NCBI GenBank assembly: GCA_036567945.1
Contig: DATCTM010000046.1
Span: forward strand, 1 to 37,194
Direction: 5' to 3'
Length of the DNA: 37,194 nt
DNA from: BRH-c54 sp036567945
Lineage (GTDB): Bacteria > Bacteroidota > Bacteroidia > Flavobacteriales_E > Vicingaceae
In this document: in pieces, positions 7,772 through 16,200 of the stretch
Position numbering within the stretch: position 1 is the first letter of the stretch
Layout: each line of letters begins with the position of its first letter
Notes under the pieces: model-generated
Told to the model about the DNA's origin: nothing
The model's database searches: none
Seen by the model: only the letters and a program-made list of their open reading frames with translations
Position numbers and translations under genes: made by a program

Positions 7772-8178
7772 ACTGTTTCTTGGTAAGTGTTCTTTTTGCT
7801 TCTTTGTCTTTTTTCCTCAATTTTAACTACTTTTTTACCATACAATGTGTCCGTAATAATAGGTTGTAATAGAGAATCTACTCCTTGTTTGTAATAAACA
7901 ACTTCTACATCCAACACTACAGAGTATTTAAAATCAAAAGTAGCTACACCACCAGCATCAGCAGTTGTAGTTTGATCCATTTTCTCCTCATCAACAATAC
8001 AGCTTCCACACTCAAATGGACCATCTGTTGGCCAAGCATGTACCGTTGCTCCTGCTGCCGGAGTTCCATCCTCTTCAATAACATTTACAACCAATCTCGG
8101 CCCTCTGTCTTTAGCACAAGAGAAAAAAAACATCACTGTAACAAGAGTTAACACTATATAATTTAAAGTTGATTTCAT
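7759..8178 (-). CDS. Small lipoprotein, function unknown
   Basis: 139 residues. The N-terminus MKSTLNYIVLTLVTVMFFFSC is a lipoprotein signal peptide, with C21 as the lipidated residue, so the protein is membrane-anchored outside the cytoplasm. The body (PRLVVNVIEEDGTPAAGATVHAW..., then GGVATFDFKY) reads like a single beta-sandwich of the carboxypeptidase-regulatory or Ig-like type found in many surface lipoproteins. Two cysteines in FECGSCIVDEE (near 56-59) could form a local disulfide. It is encoded alone, convergent with the rnc cluster and divergent from the cyclophilin gene. Confidence 0.8.
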   Translation of the reverse strand: MKSTLNYIVLTLVTVMFFFSCAKDRGPRLVVNVIEEDGTPAAGATVHAWPTDGPFECGSCIVDEEKMDQTTTADAGGVATFDFKYSVVLDVEVVYYKQGVDSLLQPIITDTLYGKKVVKIEEKRQRSKKNTYQETVIVK

Positions 8179-8229
8179 CTGTTAATATTTTATTTTAAAT
8201 TCGGTAAGATGGAACTCGCCAACAATCAT

Positions 8230-8251
8230 ATCTTTCTATTTATAGAAAGAT
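8230..8251. repeat. 22-bp palindrome between divergent genes
   Basis: ATCTTTCTAT at 8230-8239 and its exact reverse complement at 8242-8251 are separated by TT. The loop is too short for a stable hairpin as such, so a dimeric protein-binding site is as likely. It lies in the intergenic region between the lipoprotein gene (52 bases upstream of its start) and the cyclophilin gene. Confidence 0.5.
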
Positions 8252-8342
8252 TTAATATGGCTCGTTTCATGTGTCTATATTTATAACTTTTTAATATAAA
8301 TTCTTAATATTGCAATGAACAAATGTAAGAAATAAAATTATC

Positions 8343-9011
8343 ATGTCAAAAAAAATTCTTTTTAGTATATTAGTTCTTTCTCTTATGAGTTTTTCTTTAT
8401 TTAAAGGAGAAAAGAAAGAAACAAAAGTGTTGTTATCTACGGAATACGGAAATATTAAAATAAAGTTATTTAACGAAACACCCCAACATAGAGATAATTT
8501 CATCAAATTAGTTAAAGAAGGTTTTTATAATGAAACACTTTTTCATCGGGTAATCAAGGATTTTATGATTCAAGGTGGAGATCCTGATTCTAAAAACGCT
8601 CAAAAAGGTGAATATTTGGGTGAAGGAGACGTTGGCTATACCATTCCTACCGAATTTAACCCCAAACTTATTCATAAAAGAGGAGCGTTGGCAGCAGCTC
8701 GTCAAGGAGATAACGTAAACCCACAAAAACGTTCATCAGGTTGTCAATTTTACATTGTACAGGGGAGAAAATTTACCACAGAAGAAATTGAAAGAATTGA
8801 AAAAAGTAAGCAAGGAAGGATTGAGTATACTGACGAGCAATATAAAACTTACGAAACCTTAGGTGGAACACCGCATTTAGATATGGACTATACTGTTTTT
8901 GGAGAAGTGATAGAAGGATTGGATGTGGTGGATAAAATTGCTGCGGTAAAAAGAGATAGAAAAGACAGACCTTTAGAAGATATAAAAATTACTATTAAAA
9001 TCATCAAATAA
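8343..9011 (+). CDS. Secreted cyclophilin-type peptidyl-prolyl isomerase
   Basis: Speeds cis-trans isomerisation of proline bonds during folding of exported proteins. A hydrophobic N-terminus (about residues 1-21) acts as signal peptide or anchor, so it likely works in the periplasm. The cyclophilin core is clear: LFHRVIKDFMIQGGDP near 61-76, the SSGCQFYIVQG segment near 131-141, and DYTVFGEVIEGLDVVDKI near 187-204. An inserted charged loop (about 142-175) before the last core strands is typical of Bacteroidota members. It lies 17 bases upstream of pheS. Confidence 0.92.
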   Translation: MSKKILFSILVLSLMSFSLFKGEKKETKVLLSTEYGNIKIKLFNETPQHRDNFIKLVKEGFYNETLFHRVIKDFMIQGGDPDSKNAQKGEYLGEGDVGYTIPTEFNPKLIHKRGALAAARQGDNVNPQKRSSGCQFYIVQGRKFTTEEIERIEKSKQGRIEYTDEQYKTYETLGGTPHLDMDYTVFGEVIEGLDVVDKIAAVKRDRKDRPLEDIKITIKIIK

Positions 9012-9028
9012 TTATTGATTCCAACAGC

Positions 9029-10054
9029 ATGAAAGATAAGATTCATCAGCTAATAAATGAAATTGACAGTTTTATAACTGATAACAAAGAAAATTTAGAA
9101 AAATTCAGGATACAATTTCTAGGTAGCAAAAGTGTTATCAAAGATTTATTTAATGATTTCAAAAATGTCCCTAACGATCAGAAAAAAGAAGTTGGTCAGC
9201 TTATTAATGAAGCTAAAGTAAAGGCACAAGAAAAATATGATCATTTTCTTTCTACTTTATCAAAAAACACAACCAATACTATAGACGAACTTGATTTAAC
9301 CAGAACCGGTTATCCTTCTAAAATTGGTAGCAGACATCCCATTTCTTTGGTACGAAATGAAATAATAGAAATATTTTCTAGAATTGGTTTTACAGTTTCT
9401 GAAGGACCTGAAATTGAAGATGATTGGCATAATTTTTCAGCATTAAATTTCCCACCAGAACATCCTGCAAGAGATATGCAAGATACTTTTTTTGTAGATT
9501 CCTCAAATGGTGAAATGGCTCTAAGAACACACACTTCATCAGTACAAGTTAGGGTAATGGAAAATGCCAAGCCTCCTATTAGAACGCTTTCTCCGGGAAG
9601 AGTTTACAGAAACGAGGCTATTTCTGCTCGTGCTCATTGTTTTTTTCACCAAATTGAAGGTTTGTATATTGACGAAAATGTTTCTTTTGCCGATTTAAAA
9701 CAAACCCTACTTCATTTTGCTAAAGAGATGTTTGGCGAGAAAACCCAAATTCGCTTACGTCCATCTTATTTTCCGTTTACAGAACCAAGTGCAGAAATGG
9801 ATGTTTCTTGCTCTGTTTGCAATGGCGAGGGTTGTAATGTTTGTAAATATACCGGCTTTTTAGAAATTATGGGCTGCGGAATGGTTGACCCAAACGTATT
9901 GGAAAATTGCGGAATTGACAGCAAAAAATACAGCGGTTTTGCTTTCGGAATGGGTATTGAACGTATTGCTATGCTTAAATTTAAAGTAAATGACTTACGT
10001 TTATACTCCGAAGGAGATATTAGATTTTTAAGCCAATTTAAATCAGTAATCTAA
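9029..10054 (+). CDS. pheS: Phenylalanyl-tRNA synthetase alpha subunit
   Basis: Catalytic subunit of the alpha2-beta2 enzyme that charges tRNA-Phe. The 341 residues start with a coiled-coil tRNA-binding arm (about 1-85) and continue with the class II synthetase core: motif 2 in SPGRVYRNEAISARAHCFFH, PSYFPFTEPSAEMDV, and motif 3 GMGIERIAMLKF near the end. A cysteine cluster (CSVCNGEGCNVC) sits in the core, as in many bacterial PheS proteins. pheT is not adjacent in this window; the next gene is convergent. Confidence 0.96.
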   Translation: MKDKIHQLINEIDSFITDNKENLEKFRIQFLGSKSVIKDLFNDFKNVPNDQKKEVGQLINEAKVKAQEKYDHFLSTLSKNTTNTIDELDLTRTGYPSKIGSRHPISLVRNEIIEIFSRIGFTVSEGPEIEDDWHNFSALNFPPEHPARDMQDTFFVDSSNGEMALRTHTSSVQVRVMENAKPPIRTLSPGRVYRNEAISARAHCFFHQIEGLYIDENVSFADLKQTLLHFAKEMFGEKTQIRLRPSYFPFTEPSAEMDVSCSVCNGEGCNVCKYTGFLEIMGCGMVDPNVLENCGIDSKKYSGFAFGMGIERIAMLKFKVNDLRLYSEGDIRFLSQFKSVI

Positions 10055-10055
10055 T

Positions 10056-10080
10056 AAAGTTTCGGGTTTCGAATTCAAAG
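10056..10080. repeat. AAAGTTTCGGGTTTC short repeat, copy 1
   Basis: AAAGTTTCGGGTTTCGAATT and the next five bases resemble, in inverted orientation, the segment at 11181-11201 on the other side of the AstE-like gene. Such degenerate AAAGTTTCG runs look like dispersed intergenic repeats. No function is evident. Confidence 0.35.
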
Positions 10081-10114
10081 TTTTACGTTTAGTTTTCTAC
10101 TCTTGAGAGGAGCA

Positions 10115-10155
10115 GATTTTGTTCGAAACTGCCATAGCGGTAAGATTACAAAATC
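10115..10155. repeat. Structured inverted repeat between convergent genes
   Basis: GATTTTGT at 10115-10122 is perfectly complementary to ACAAAATC at 10148-10155. Inside, TGCC (10130-10133) can pair with GGTA (10139-10142) with one G-U. It lies between pheS and the convergent AstE-like gene and may end transcription from either side. Confidence 0.35.
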
Positions 10156-10181
10156 AGAGGTGTGTTTTGTTTTTATCTAAA

Positions 10182-11153
10182 CTACACTTGCTTTACATCA
10201 AATCCAACATGAAATAACGCATCTCCTTGATTTACAATTGGAGAATGATTAGAACAAACCACATAACCATCATGCTTAGAAATTACTCTTTTTTCAAACT
10301 CCCCAAAAGGATCAGAAATAGTACCTAACACAGTGCCTTTTTTAACATAACTTCCAATACTTACATAGGTTCTAAACATACCTGAATATCTTGCTCTTGT
10401 CCAACTTGAGTCTGCCAATGTAATAGGTTCAGTTTTTGGGTAAGCAGCAATTTCTTTCGAAAAATCTCTTAACCCAATTTTATGCATCACTTTTAATGCT
10501 CCGGCAACGCCCACTTTTGTAACTGCTCTATCTAAATCGAGTGCTTTACCTCCTTCAAACAATAAAACCTTAACGCCTTTCTTTGCCGCTTCACTTCTTA
10601 ATGATTTTGGCAATACTTTAGACAACATAATAAAAGGAGCTCCAAATACTTGAGCTAACTCAATCGTTTCTTTATCAACACCTTCAATTCTAATGTGAGT
10701 ATAATTAAAACGTTTACTTGCTCCTGTATGGTAATCAATACAATAATCAATTTTAGGAACAATTTCTTTCATGAAAAAATAGGCAAATCTACTTCCTAAA
10801 GAACCTTCTTTAGAACCGGGAAAAACCCTATTTAAATCACGTCCATCTGGAAATTCTCTTGTTTGATGTAAAAATCCGAAAACATTTAAAACCGGAATAC
10901 AAATTACTGTTCCGTTAATTGGTTTATGGTAATTTTTGGCTATAATTTGTCTAACAATTTCAACACCATTTACCTCATCACCATGAATTCCTGCATTTAA
11001 TAAAATAATCGGCCCCGGATTTTTACCTCTAGAAACAATAATTGGCACTTCAATAGCTGTTCGGGTATGCAGACGTGCAATGTCAATATTTAGCTGGACG
11101 GTTTCTCCTCTGCCAATTTTTTTACCTAAAAAATGAAAAACATCTGTATCCAT
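10182..11153 (-). CDS. Succinylglutamate desuccinylase/aspartoacylase-family zinc hydrolase
   Basis: M14-like zinc enzyme that hydrolyses an amide bond of an N-acylated amino acid or a small peptide. The 323 residues carry the zinc ligands H57 and E60 in GIHGDEVNG, H142 in IDYHTG, the substrate-binding R/N pair in DLNR (about 106-109) and E200 in LFEGG, the likely catalytic glutamate. The last third (about 230-323) is a beta-rich domain with the lipoyl-like GTVLGTI...HDGYV pattern common in this branch. It is the third gene of an operon with a retropepsin-like gene and a RimK-type ligase, so its substrate is more likely a product or target of that ligase than succinylglutamate. That link is inferred. 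Confidence 0.85.
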   Translation of the reverse strand: MDTDVFHFLGKKIGRGETVQLNIDIARLHTRTAIEVPIIVSRGKNPGPIILLNAGIHGDEVNGVEIVRQIIAKNYHKPINGTVICIPVLNVFGFLHQTREFPDGRDLNRVFPGSKEGSLGSRFAYFFMKEIVPKIDYCIDYHTGASKRFNYTHIRIEGVDKETIELAQVFGAPFIMLSKVLPKSLRSEAAKKGVKVLLFEGGKALDLDRAVTKVGVAGALKVMHKIGLRDFSKEIAAYPKTEPITLADSSWTRARYSGMFRTYVSIGSYVKKGTVLGTISDPFGEFEKRVISKHDGYVVCSNHSPIVNQGDALFHVGFDVKQV

Positions 11154-11180
11154 ATAGCTTAATGCTTTACTTTTTTAATT

Positions 11181-11201
11181 CAAATTTGAACTCGAAACTT
11201 T
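11181..11201. repeat. AAAGTTTCGAGTTCAAATTTG short repeat, copy 2 (inverted)
   Basis: The minus strand reads AAAGTTTCGAGTTCAAATTT, similar to the plus-strand sequence at 10056-10080. It sits in the 53-base gap between the RimK-like and AstE-like genes, so it would be transcribed within that operon. Confidence 0.35.
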
Positions 11202-11206
11202 AAACC

Positions 11207-12079
11207 TTAAACATGCCTCTCAATATATCTAATAATACTTTTAGCAATATCCTTTCCGGTAGCTCCTTCAATACCTTCTAAACCAGGAGAAGAATTTACC
11301 TCCATAATTAATGGTCCTTTTTTAGATTGCAACATATCTACACCGGCAACACCTAAACCAAGGGATTTAGCAGCTTTTAGTGCAGCATTTTCCTCATCAT
11401 CCGTTAAATCGTATAATGAAGCTGTACCTCCTCTGTGTAAATTAGAACGAAATTCTCCTTCTTTTCCCTGTCTTTTCATCGCTCCTACTACTACTCCATC
11501 TACCACAAAAGCTCTAATATCAGCACCACCTGCTTCTTTAATAAATTCCTGAACAATTACTCTAGCTTTTAATCCATTAAATGCTTCTAAAACCGATTCA
11601 GCTGCATTATTGTTTTCTGCCAACACTACTCCCACTCCTTGGGTTCCTTCTAACAATTTAATTACCAGTGGTGCTCCTCCAACATTTTTAATAATAGATT
11701 TTACATCTTTAGAATAATTGGTAAAAGCAGTTTTTGGCAATCCTAATCCAGCTCTCGAAAGAATTTGTAAACTTCTTAATTTATCTCTAGAACGAACTAA
11801 TGCTTGTGATTCTGTTGCTGTAAATACTTTCATCATTTCAAACTGACGAACAACGGCTGTACCATAAAATGTTACAGAAGCACCAATTCTAGGAATTACA
11901 GCATCTACATCTGTAAGAGGTTTGCCTTTATAGTAAATTTGGGGCTTTTTTTTCTCAATAATCAAATCACATTTCGTGTGATCAACTACTATCATTTCGT
12001 GTTTTCTTTTTTCTCCTGCTTCAACAAGGCGTTTCGTAGAGTAAAGATTGGGATTTCGGGATAAAACGATAATTTTCAT
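11207..12079 (-). CDS. rimK: RimK-family ATP-grasp amino-acid ligase
   Basis: 290 residues, close to E. coli RimK, which adds glutamates to the C-terminus of ribosomal protein S6. N-terminal domain about 1-95 (LSRNPNLYSTKRL), then the ATP-grasp fold: LPKTAFTNY, the lysine-containing APLVIKLLEGTQGVGV loop, VQEFIKEAGGADIRAFVVDG, and the metal and nucleotide site EVNSSPGLEGIE near the C-terminus. It follows a RimB-like gene and precedes an AstE/aspartoacylase-type gene, with gaps of 34 and 53 bases. Whether it modifies ribosomal S6 or makes a small peptide cannot be read from the sequence. Family certain, substrate unknown. Confidence 0.88.
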   Translation of the reverse strand: MKIIVLSRNPNLYSTKRLVEAGEKRKHEMIVVDHTKCDLIIEKKKPQIYYKGKPLTDVDAVIPRIGASVTFYGTAVVRQFEMMKVFTATESQALVRSRDKLRSLQILSRAGLGLPKTAFTNYSKDVKSIIKNVGGAPLVIKLLEGTQGVGVVLAENNNAAESVLEAFNGLKARVIVQEFIKEAGGADIRAFVVDGVVVGAMKRQGKEGEFRSNLHRGGTASLYDLTDDEENAALKAAKSLGLGVAGVDMLQSKKGPLIMEVNSSPGLEGIEGATGKDIAKSIIRYIERHV

Positions 12080-12113
12080 AGATTTCGGATGCGTTTAATT
12101 TGTATCTTCTTTT

Positions 12114-12566
12114 TTAAATTTTTATAAGCTTATTTTTTAATGATAAATTTTTTAATGATGTATCTACTACAAATCTATTGGTTAAAAACTTTCTTCCTAT
12201 TAATACACTAAATCGCATACTTCCTCTTTCCGAAAGTGTAAACTCTATTGGAAAAGTTTGATTAAAAAGAACAATTTCCGTTGTTATTTTATATCGCTCT
12301 TCTACCTGACCATTGGAACTTTTAACCTTTTTTTTTGTAAAGGCGGCAAATGTAATTTCTTTTTCGTGATAATTTTCATGTTCGGGATCTAAAAGATTAC
12401 ATTTTATCTTTTTTATCCCATTTTCTTCAAACTCAATTATATTATGACAATGTAAACTTGAGGTATAAGCTCCTGTATCAATTTTTATTGGTAATTGCGA
12501 TATATTAAGCAGAGGAAAATCAGCAACATCTTGCCTTCCTATTAATATTTTACTTGTTGTAGTCAT
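12114..12566 (-). CDS. Retropepsin-like RimB-type protein (Zn_protease/PF05618 family)
   Basis: 150 residues of the family annotated as putative ATP-dependent zinc protease, whose fold is of the retroviral aspartic-protease type. The key motif is IDTGAYTSSLH at 29-39, with D30-T-G-A as the would-be catalytic loop, and the second half contains the matching FSVLIGRKFL segment (about 124-133). In Pseudomonas a member called RimB is encoded with RimK and tunes its activity. Here too it is directly upstream of a RimK-type ligase and is the first gene of the operon. A promoter box sits 13 bases upstream. Whether it is an active peptidase is unknown. Confidence 0.8.
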   Translation of the reverse strand: MTTTSKILIGRQDVADFPLLNISQLPIKIDTGAYTSSLHCHNIIEFEENGIKKIKCNLLDPEHENYHEKEITFAAFTKKKVKSSNGQVEERYKITTEIVLFNQTFPIEFTLSERGSMRFSVLIGRKFLTNRFVVDTSLKNLSLKNKLIKI

Positions 12567-12579
12567 CTTTTCTAAAATT

Positions 12580-12587
12580 CAAAGCTA
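12580..12587 (-). promoter_or_regulatory. -7 box of the RimB/RimK/AstE operon
   Basis: Minus-strand TAGCTTTG matches TAnnTTTG exactly and ends 13 bases before the first ATG. The transcript would thus have a leader of only a few bases. No -33 element is obvious. Confidence 0.5.
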
Positions 12588-12625
12588 TGAAATTTAACTG
12601 TAATGAATAAAAAAATAAGTTAAAC

Positions 12626-12665
12626 AAAAAAGCACAGTCTAATAATTATTAAACTGTGCTTTTTT
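12626..12665 (-). terminator. Terminator downstream of the YbjN-like gene
   Basis: Arms 12626-12638 (AAAAAAGCACAGT) and 12653-12665 (ACTGTGCTTTTTT) are perfect complements around a 14-base loop, itself nearly palindromic. With A and T tracts on both sides it can work in both directions. On the minus strand it separates the upstream secreted-protein gene from the RimB/RimK operon. Confidence 0.85.
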
Positions 12666-12688
12666 ATGTATAAAGCTAAACGCTTACT

Positions 12689-13192
12689 TTATTTTATCAA
12701 TTTAGCTGTATCTTTCTGAAGACTCAGTGTAATAGCATCTTTGTATAATTTTAATGCATATACCAACGATTTTTGAGTAAAACCTCCTTCAGTATAAAAA
12801 TAGTAATAATACGATACCGTATTGGTATTTTCATTATAGAAAATTTTTATCAAAGCTACCTCTGTATTAATTTTATTCATCAACTCATACACTTCTTTTT
12901 TATTAGCTCCTTCTACCACTTGGTAAACTCCCGAAAGTGTTACATATCTTTTTTTAGGATCTATATCTAAAAACACAGAATAAACATCTTTGATCTTTAC
13001 ATAAGTTTCTTTTACTTCTAACACTTCAATAAAAGCACTTTCAAACGTTTCTTTTAATAAATTTGGTGTTAACTCATTACTAGAAATTAATTTTTGAGCA
13101 TTTACCATTAAACTTGTAGAAAAAAAGAACGCCAATAACAAAGCCAGTTTACTTAATTTAATTGATGAGAGTCTTAAATTTAGATGTGTCAT
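12689..13192 (-). CDS. Secreted protein, possibly YbjN-like
   Basis: 167 residues with a long signal peptide ending near MVNAQ (about 33), so exported. The mature part has alternating strand and helix blocks, including YVTLSGVYQVVEGANKKEVYELMNKIN, NTVSYYYYFYTEGGFTQKSLVYALKLYKDAI. This pattern resembles the YbjN/type III secretion chaperone-like fold, but the match is by eye and weak. It is a single-gene transcript: a promoter box lies 32 bases upstream and a strong terminator follows. Confidence 0.75.
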   Translation of the reverse strand: MTHLNLRLSSIKLSKLALLLAFFFSTSLMVNAQKLISSNELTPNLLKETFESAFIEVLEVKETYVKIKDVYSVFLDIDPKKRYVTLSGVYQVVEGANKKEVYELMNKINTEVALIKIFYNENTNTVSYYYYFYTEGGFTQKSLVYALKLYKDAITLSLQKDTAKLIK

Positions 13193-13224
13193 AATAAATA
13201 ATTTTAATTTTTAAATATTTTAGA

Positions 13225-13232
13225 CAAACATA
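13225..13232 (-). promoter_or_regulatory. -7 box for the YbjN-like gene
   Basis: Minus-strand TATGTTTG is an exact TAnnTTTG match, 32 bases before the ATG. A TTTG is present further upstream but 28 bases away, longer than usual. Confidence 0.45.
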
Positions 13233-13289
13233 TATAATTCCAGAATAATAATTTATACGACAAATGACTTATTTTCAAAAATTTATTGA

Positions 13290-16200
13290 CTAAATCTTAA
13301 CACCAAAAACACAAATATCGTCCACTTGGATATAGTTGCCTTGCCAAGCAATTAATGTTTGATGTAATATTTTTTTTTGTTCTTTCATAGGCTTCTCAGC
13401 AATATTCAATAAAAGGTTATATAATTGTTTCGTCATAAATTTTTTACCACTTTTACCACCAAACTGATCGGCATAACCATCACTAAACAAATAAAATACA
13501 TCATCTTTTTGTAATGAAACGTTATGAGTGACAAAAGGCCTGTCTTCAAAAAATTTGCCTATTGGTTGTTTATCTGGTTTAATTTTTATGAGTTCTCCTT
13601 TTCTAACAATTAATAGAGGTCTGTTTGCACCAGAATATTGCAGTGTTGCATAACTTTCAGAAAGTTCAGAACCTTCCGAAAATTTTAGACTACATAACGC
13701 GACATCCATTCCATCTCTTACACCCCCACTTTTAGCAAAACGTTCTATTACAATTTCTCTAACCCTAGTTAACAACTTTCCAGTATCGGTAATACCTTCT
13801 TCCAACAATGCTTTTGAAAGGGCATTACTACATACTACACTTACCATCGCTCCTGGAACTCCATGTCCGGTACAGTCGGCAACAGCTATAAAAGTCTTAG
13901 CCTGAGAGCTTAAAGCTGTTTCGTTACTATTAACAGATTGCTTCACTTCGTTCGCAATGACGGCTGAAGGGGTTTCCAACCAATAAAAATCTCCACTAAC
14001 TACATCTTTAGGTAAATAAAGTAAAAAATTATCTTTTAATGTTTTATTTATCATTTCATCAGTGGGTAAAATAGATTGTTGAATACGTTTGGCATAATGA
14101 ATACTATCAGTAATTTCTTTATGCTTATTTTCTACTATTTGTTTTTGTTCAGAAATTTCTTGGGTAGCTTTTTGCACTTCAATTGTAAGTTCTCTAGCTC
14201 GAGCAGCTAACCTTCTACCATTCCACCAAACAATTAAAAACATTATTCCTATAAAAGTTAGTCCATAAAAAACATACATCCACCATGTTCTCCACCAAGG
14301 AGATAATACTTTAAAATGATAGGTTTGTATAGGTGTCCGCTTGCCTTCTAGCATAATGGCTTTAACTAAAAAAGTATATTTTCCTTCCCATAAATTATTA
14401 TAATTGGCTAATGTTTTTGATGATAATGGCGACCATTCCACACTTTCTAAATCAATGGTGGAGGAATACTCTACTAAAGCATATTGATATTGTACTAAAA
14501 AGTTTCTTTCTGTTTCTATGGCTAAAAACTCAAATGAAATATTATTTAAACCGCTAGGCAATACTAAGTTTTCAGGAATTTGATACCAGCTTCTTACTTC
14601 TGAAAATGAAATATCTTCATAATTTTTAAATAGGGTTGATTTGATATCTTCTTCCAACCTATTTCCATAGATTAAAGCCTCTTCATTTAAGATAATTAAA
14701 CTATCATTGTGATTTTTTAAAGAATTCCAACTAATATTTTCTTCATTAACTTTAACTTTCTGAATAAATAATTTTGGTAATCGCTTGTCTCTATTAATAG
14801 CAGCAGGATTAAACCTTATAATTTTATCATCACCACAAGCTCCCCAAATAATTCCTTTTGTATTTTCTTTGCTTTTGGGAAGTCCAACAGTTGTATAGCA
14901 CATGGAGTTAGTATTTAAATCCTTTATAGGAAAACCCGTTTTGTTATTATATTTCTCCCAAATAAATTCAGCGTTTTTGAAGGCTTTATTCGGCAAACTA
15001 GCTTTTCCAGGAGCTAATTGCTTATTGTCTATAGTAATTTTTAGTCCACAAAAACCTAAATTGGTACCAAACCAAATTGTTCCATGTTCATCTTCAACCA
15101 TATCATAAACCACATCATCTGCCAATCCGTTTAACATATTTATGATTAGAAAATCCGTTCCATCAAACCTTACTGCTCCTCCGCCAGATGTACCTAACCA
15201 AATGTTGCCTGCTGCATCTTCCAGCATACATTTAATAGAGTTATGTGATAATCCTTCTTTTATATCGTAATTGGTAAACTTTTTACCATCAAAAACACTA
15301 ACTCCACCACCATTTGTTCCCAACCAAATATTACCTTGTTTGTCTGACAAGATACTTCTTACATTATTATGAACCAACCCATTAGAAGTAGTAAAATTTT
15401 GGAATATTGTTCCATTAAACTTACTCACACCACTTCCATTAGAACCAAACCACATATTTCCTTCAGCATCTTGAGCTATGCTTCTAATATCATCATGTAT
15501 TAATCCTTGTTTTGAAGTGTAATTAGTAAATTTTTTGCCGTCAAATTTGCTTACACCACCACCTTCTGTTCCAAACCAAATATTACCTTTTTTATCTTGA
15601 TGTATAGCCCAAATTGTATTTTTAGCCAATCCATCTTTGGTAGTATAGGTGGTGAAATTTATCCCATCAAACTTACAAACTCCTTTGTCGTTAGTGCCAA
15701 ACCATATATTTCCTTCATTATCCTCTATCGTACTCCAAACTCTGTTTTGTGCTAACCCTTGGTTGGTAGTGTAAACAAAAAAAGCATCTCCATTGTAACG
15801 ACTTACGCCACCTCCATAAGTGCCTATCCAAAGATTTGCATTTGCATCTTCAGTAATACTAAAAATTCTATTATGAGATAATCCTTGCTCAGTAGTAAAG
15901 TTGGTAAAACATTCAGAAAAATTACCCTCAGAAGACAAATAACAATCCATATCCATTTTAATTATGCCTTGGTGTTTCGTGCCCAACCAAATATTTTCTG
16001 ATTTATCAATAATTATTGTACTAATGTTGTTGTTGGGCAATCCATTTTGAATGGTTATGGCTTTAAACTTCTTGCCATCAAAAAAAGTAATTCCGGCTTC
16101 TGTAGCTATCCAGAAATCTCCCTGCTTATTTTTTACCATTGCTGTTATGTGGTTATTACTCAACCCATCAACAGTGGTATAGTTTTCAAAACTTTTTCCA

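Noticed and set aside
10056..10080. GGTTTCGAATTC looked like the T-arm of a tRNA
   Set aside because: No acceptor, D or anticodon stems can be built around it.
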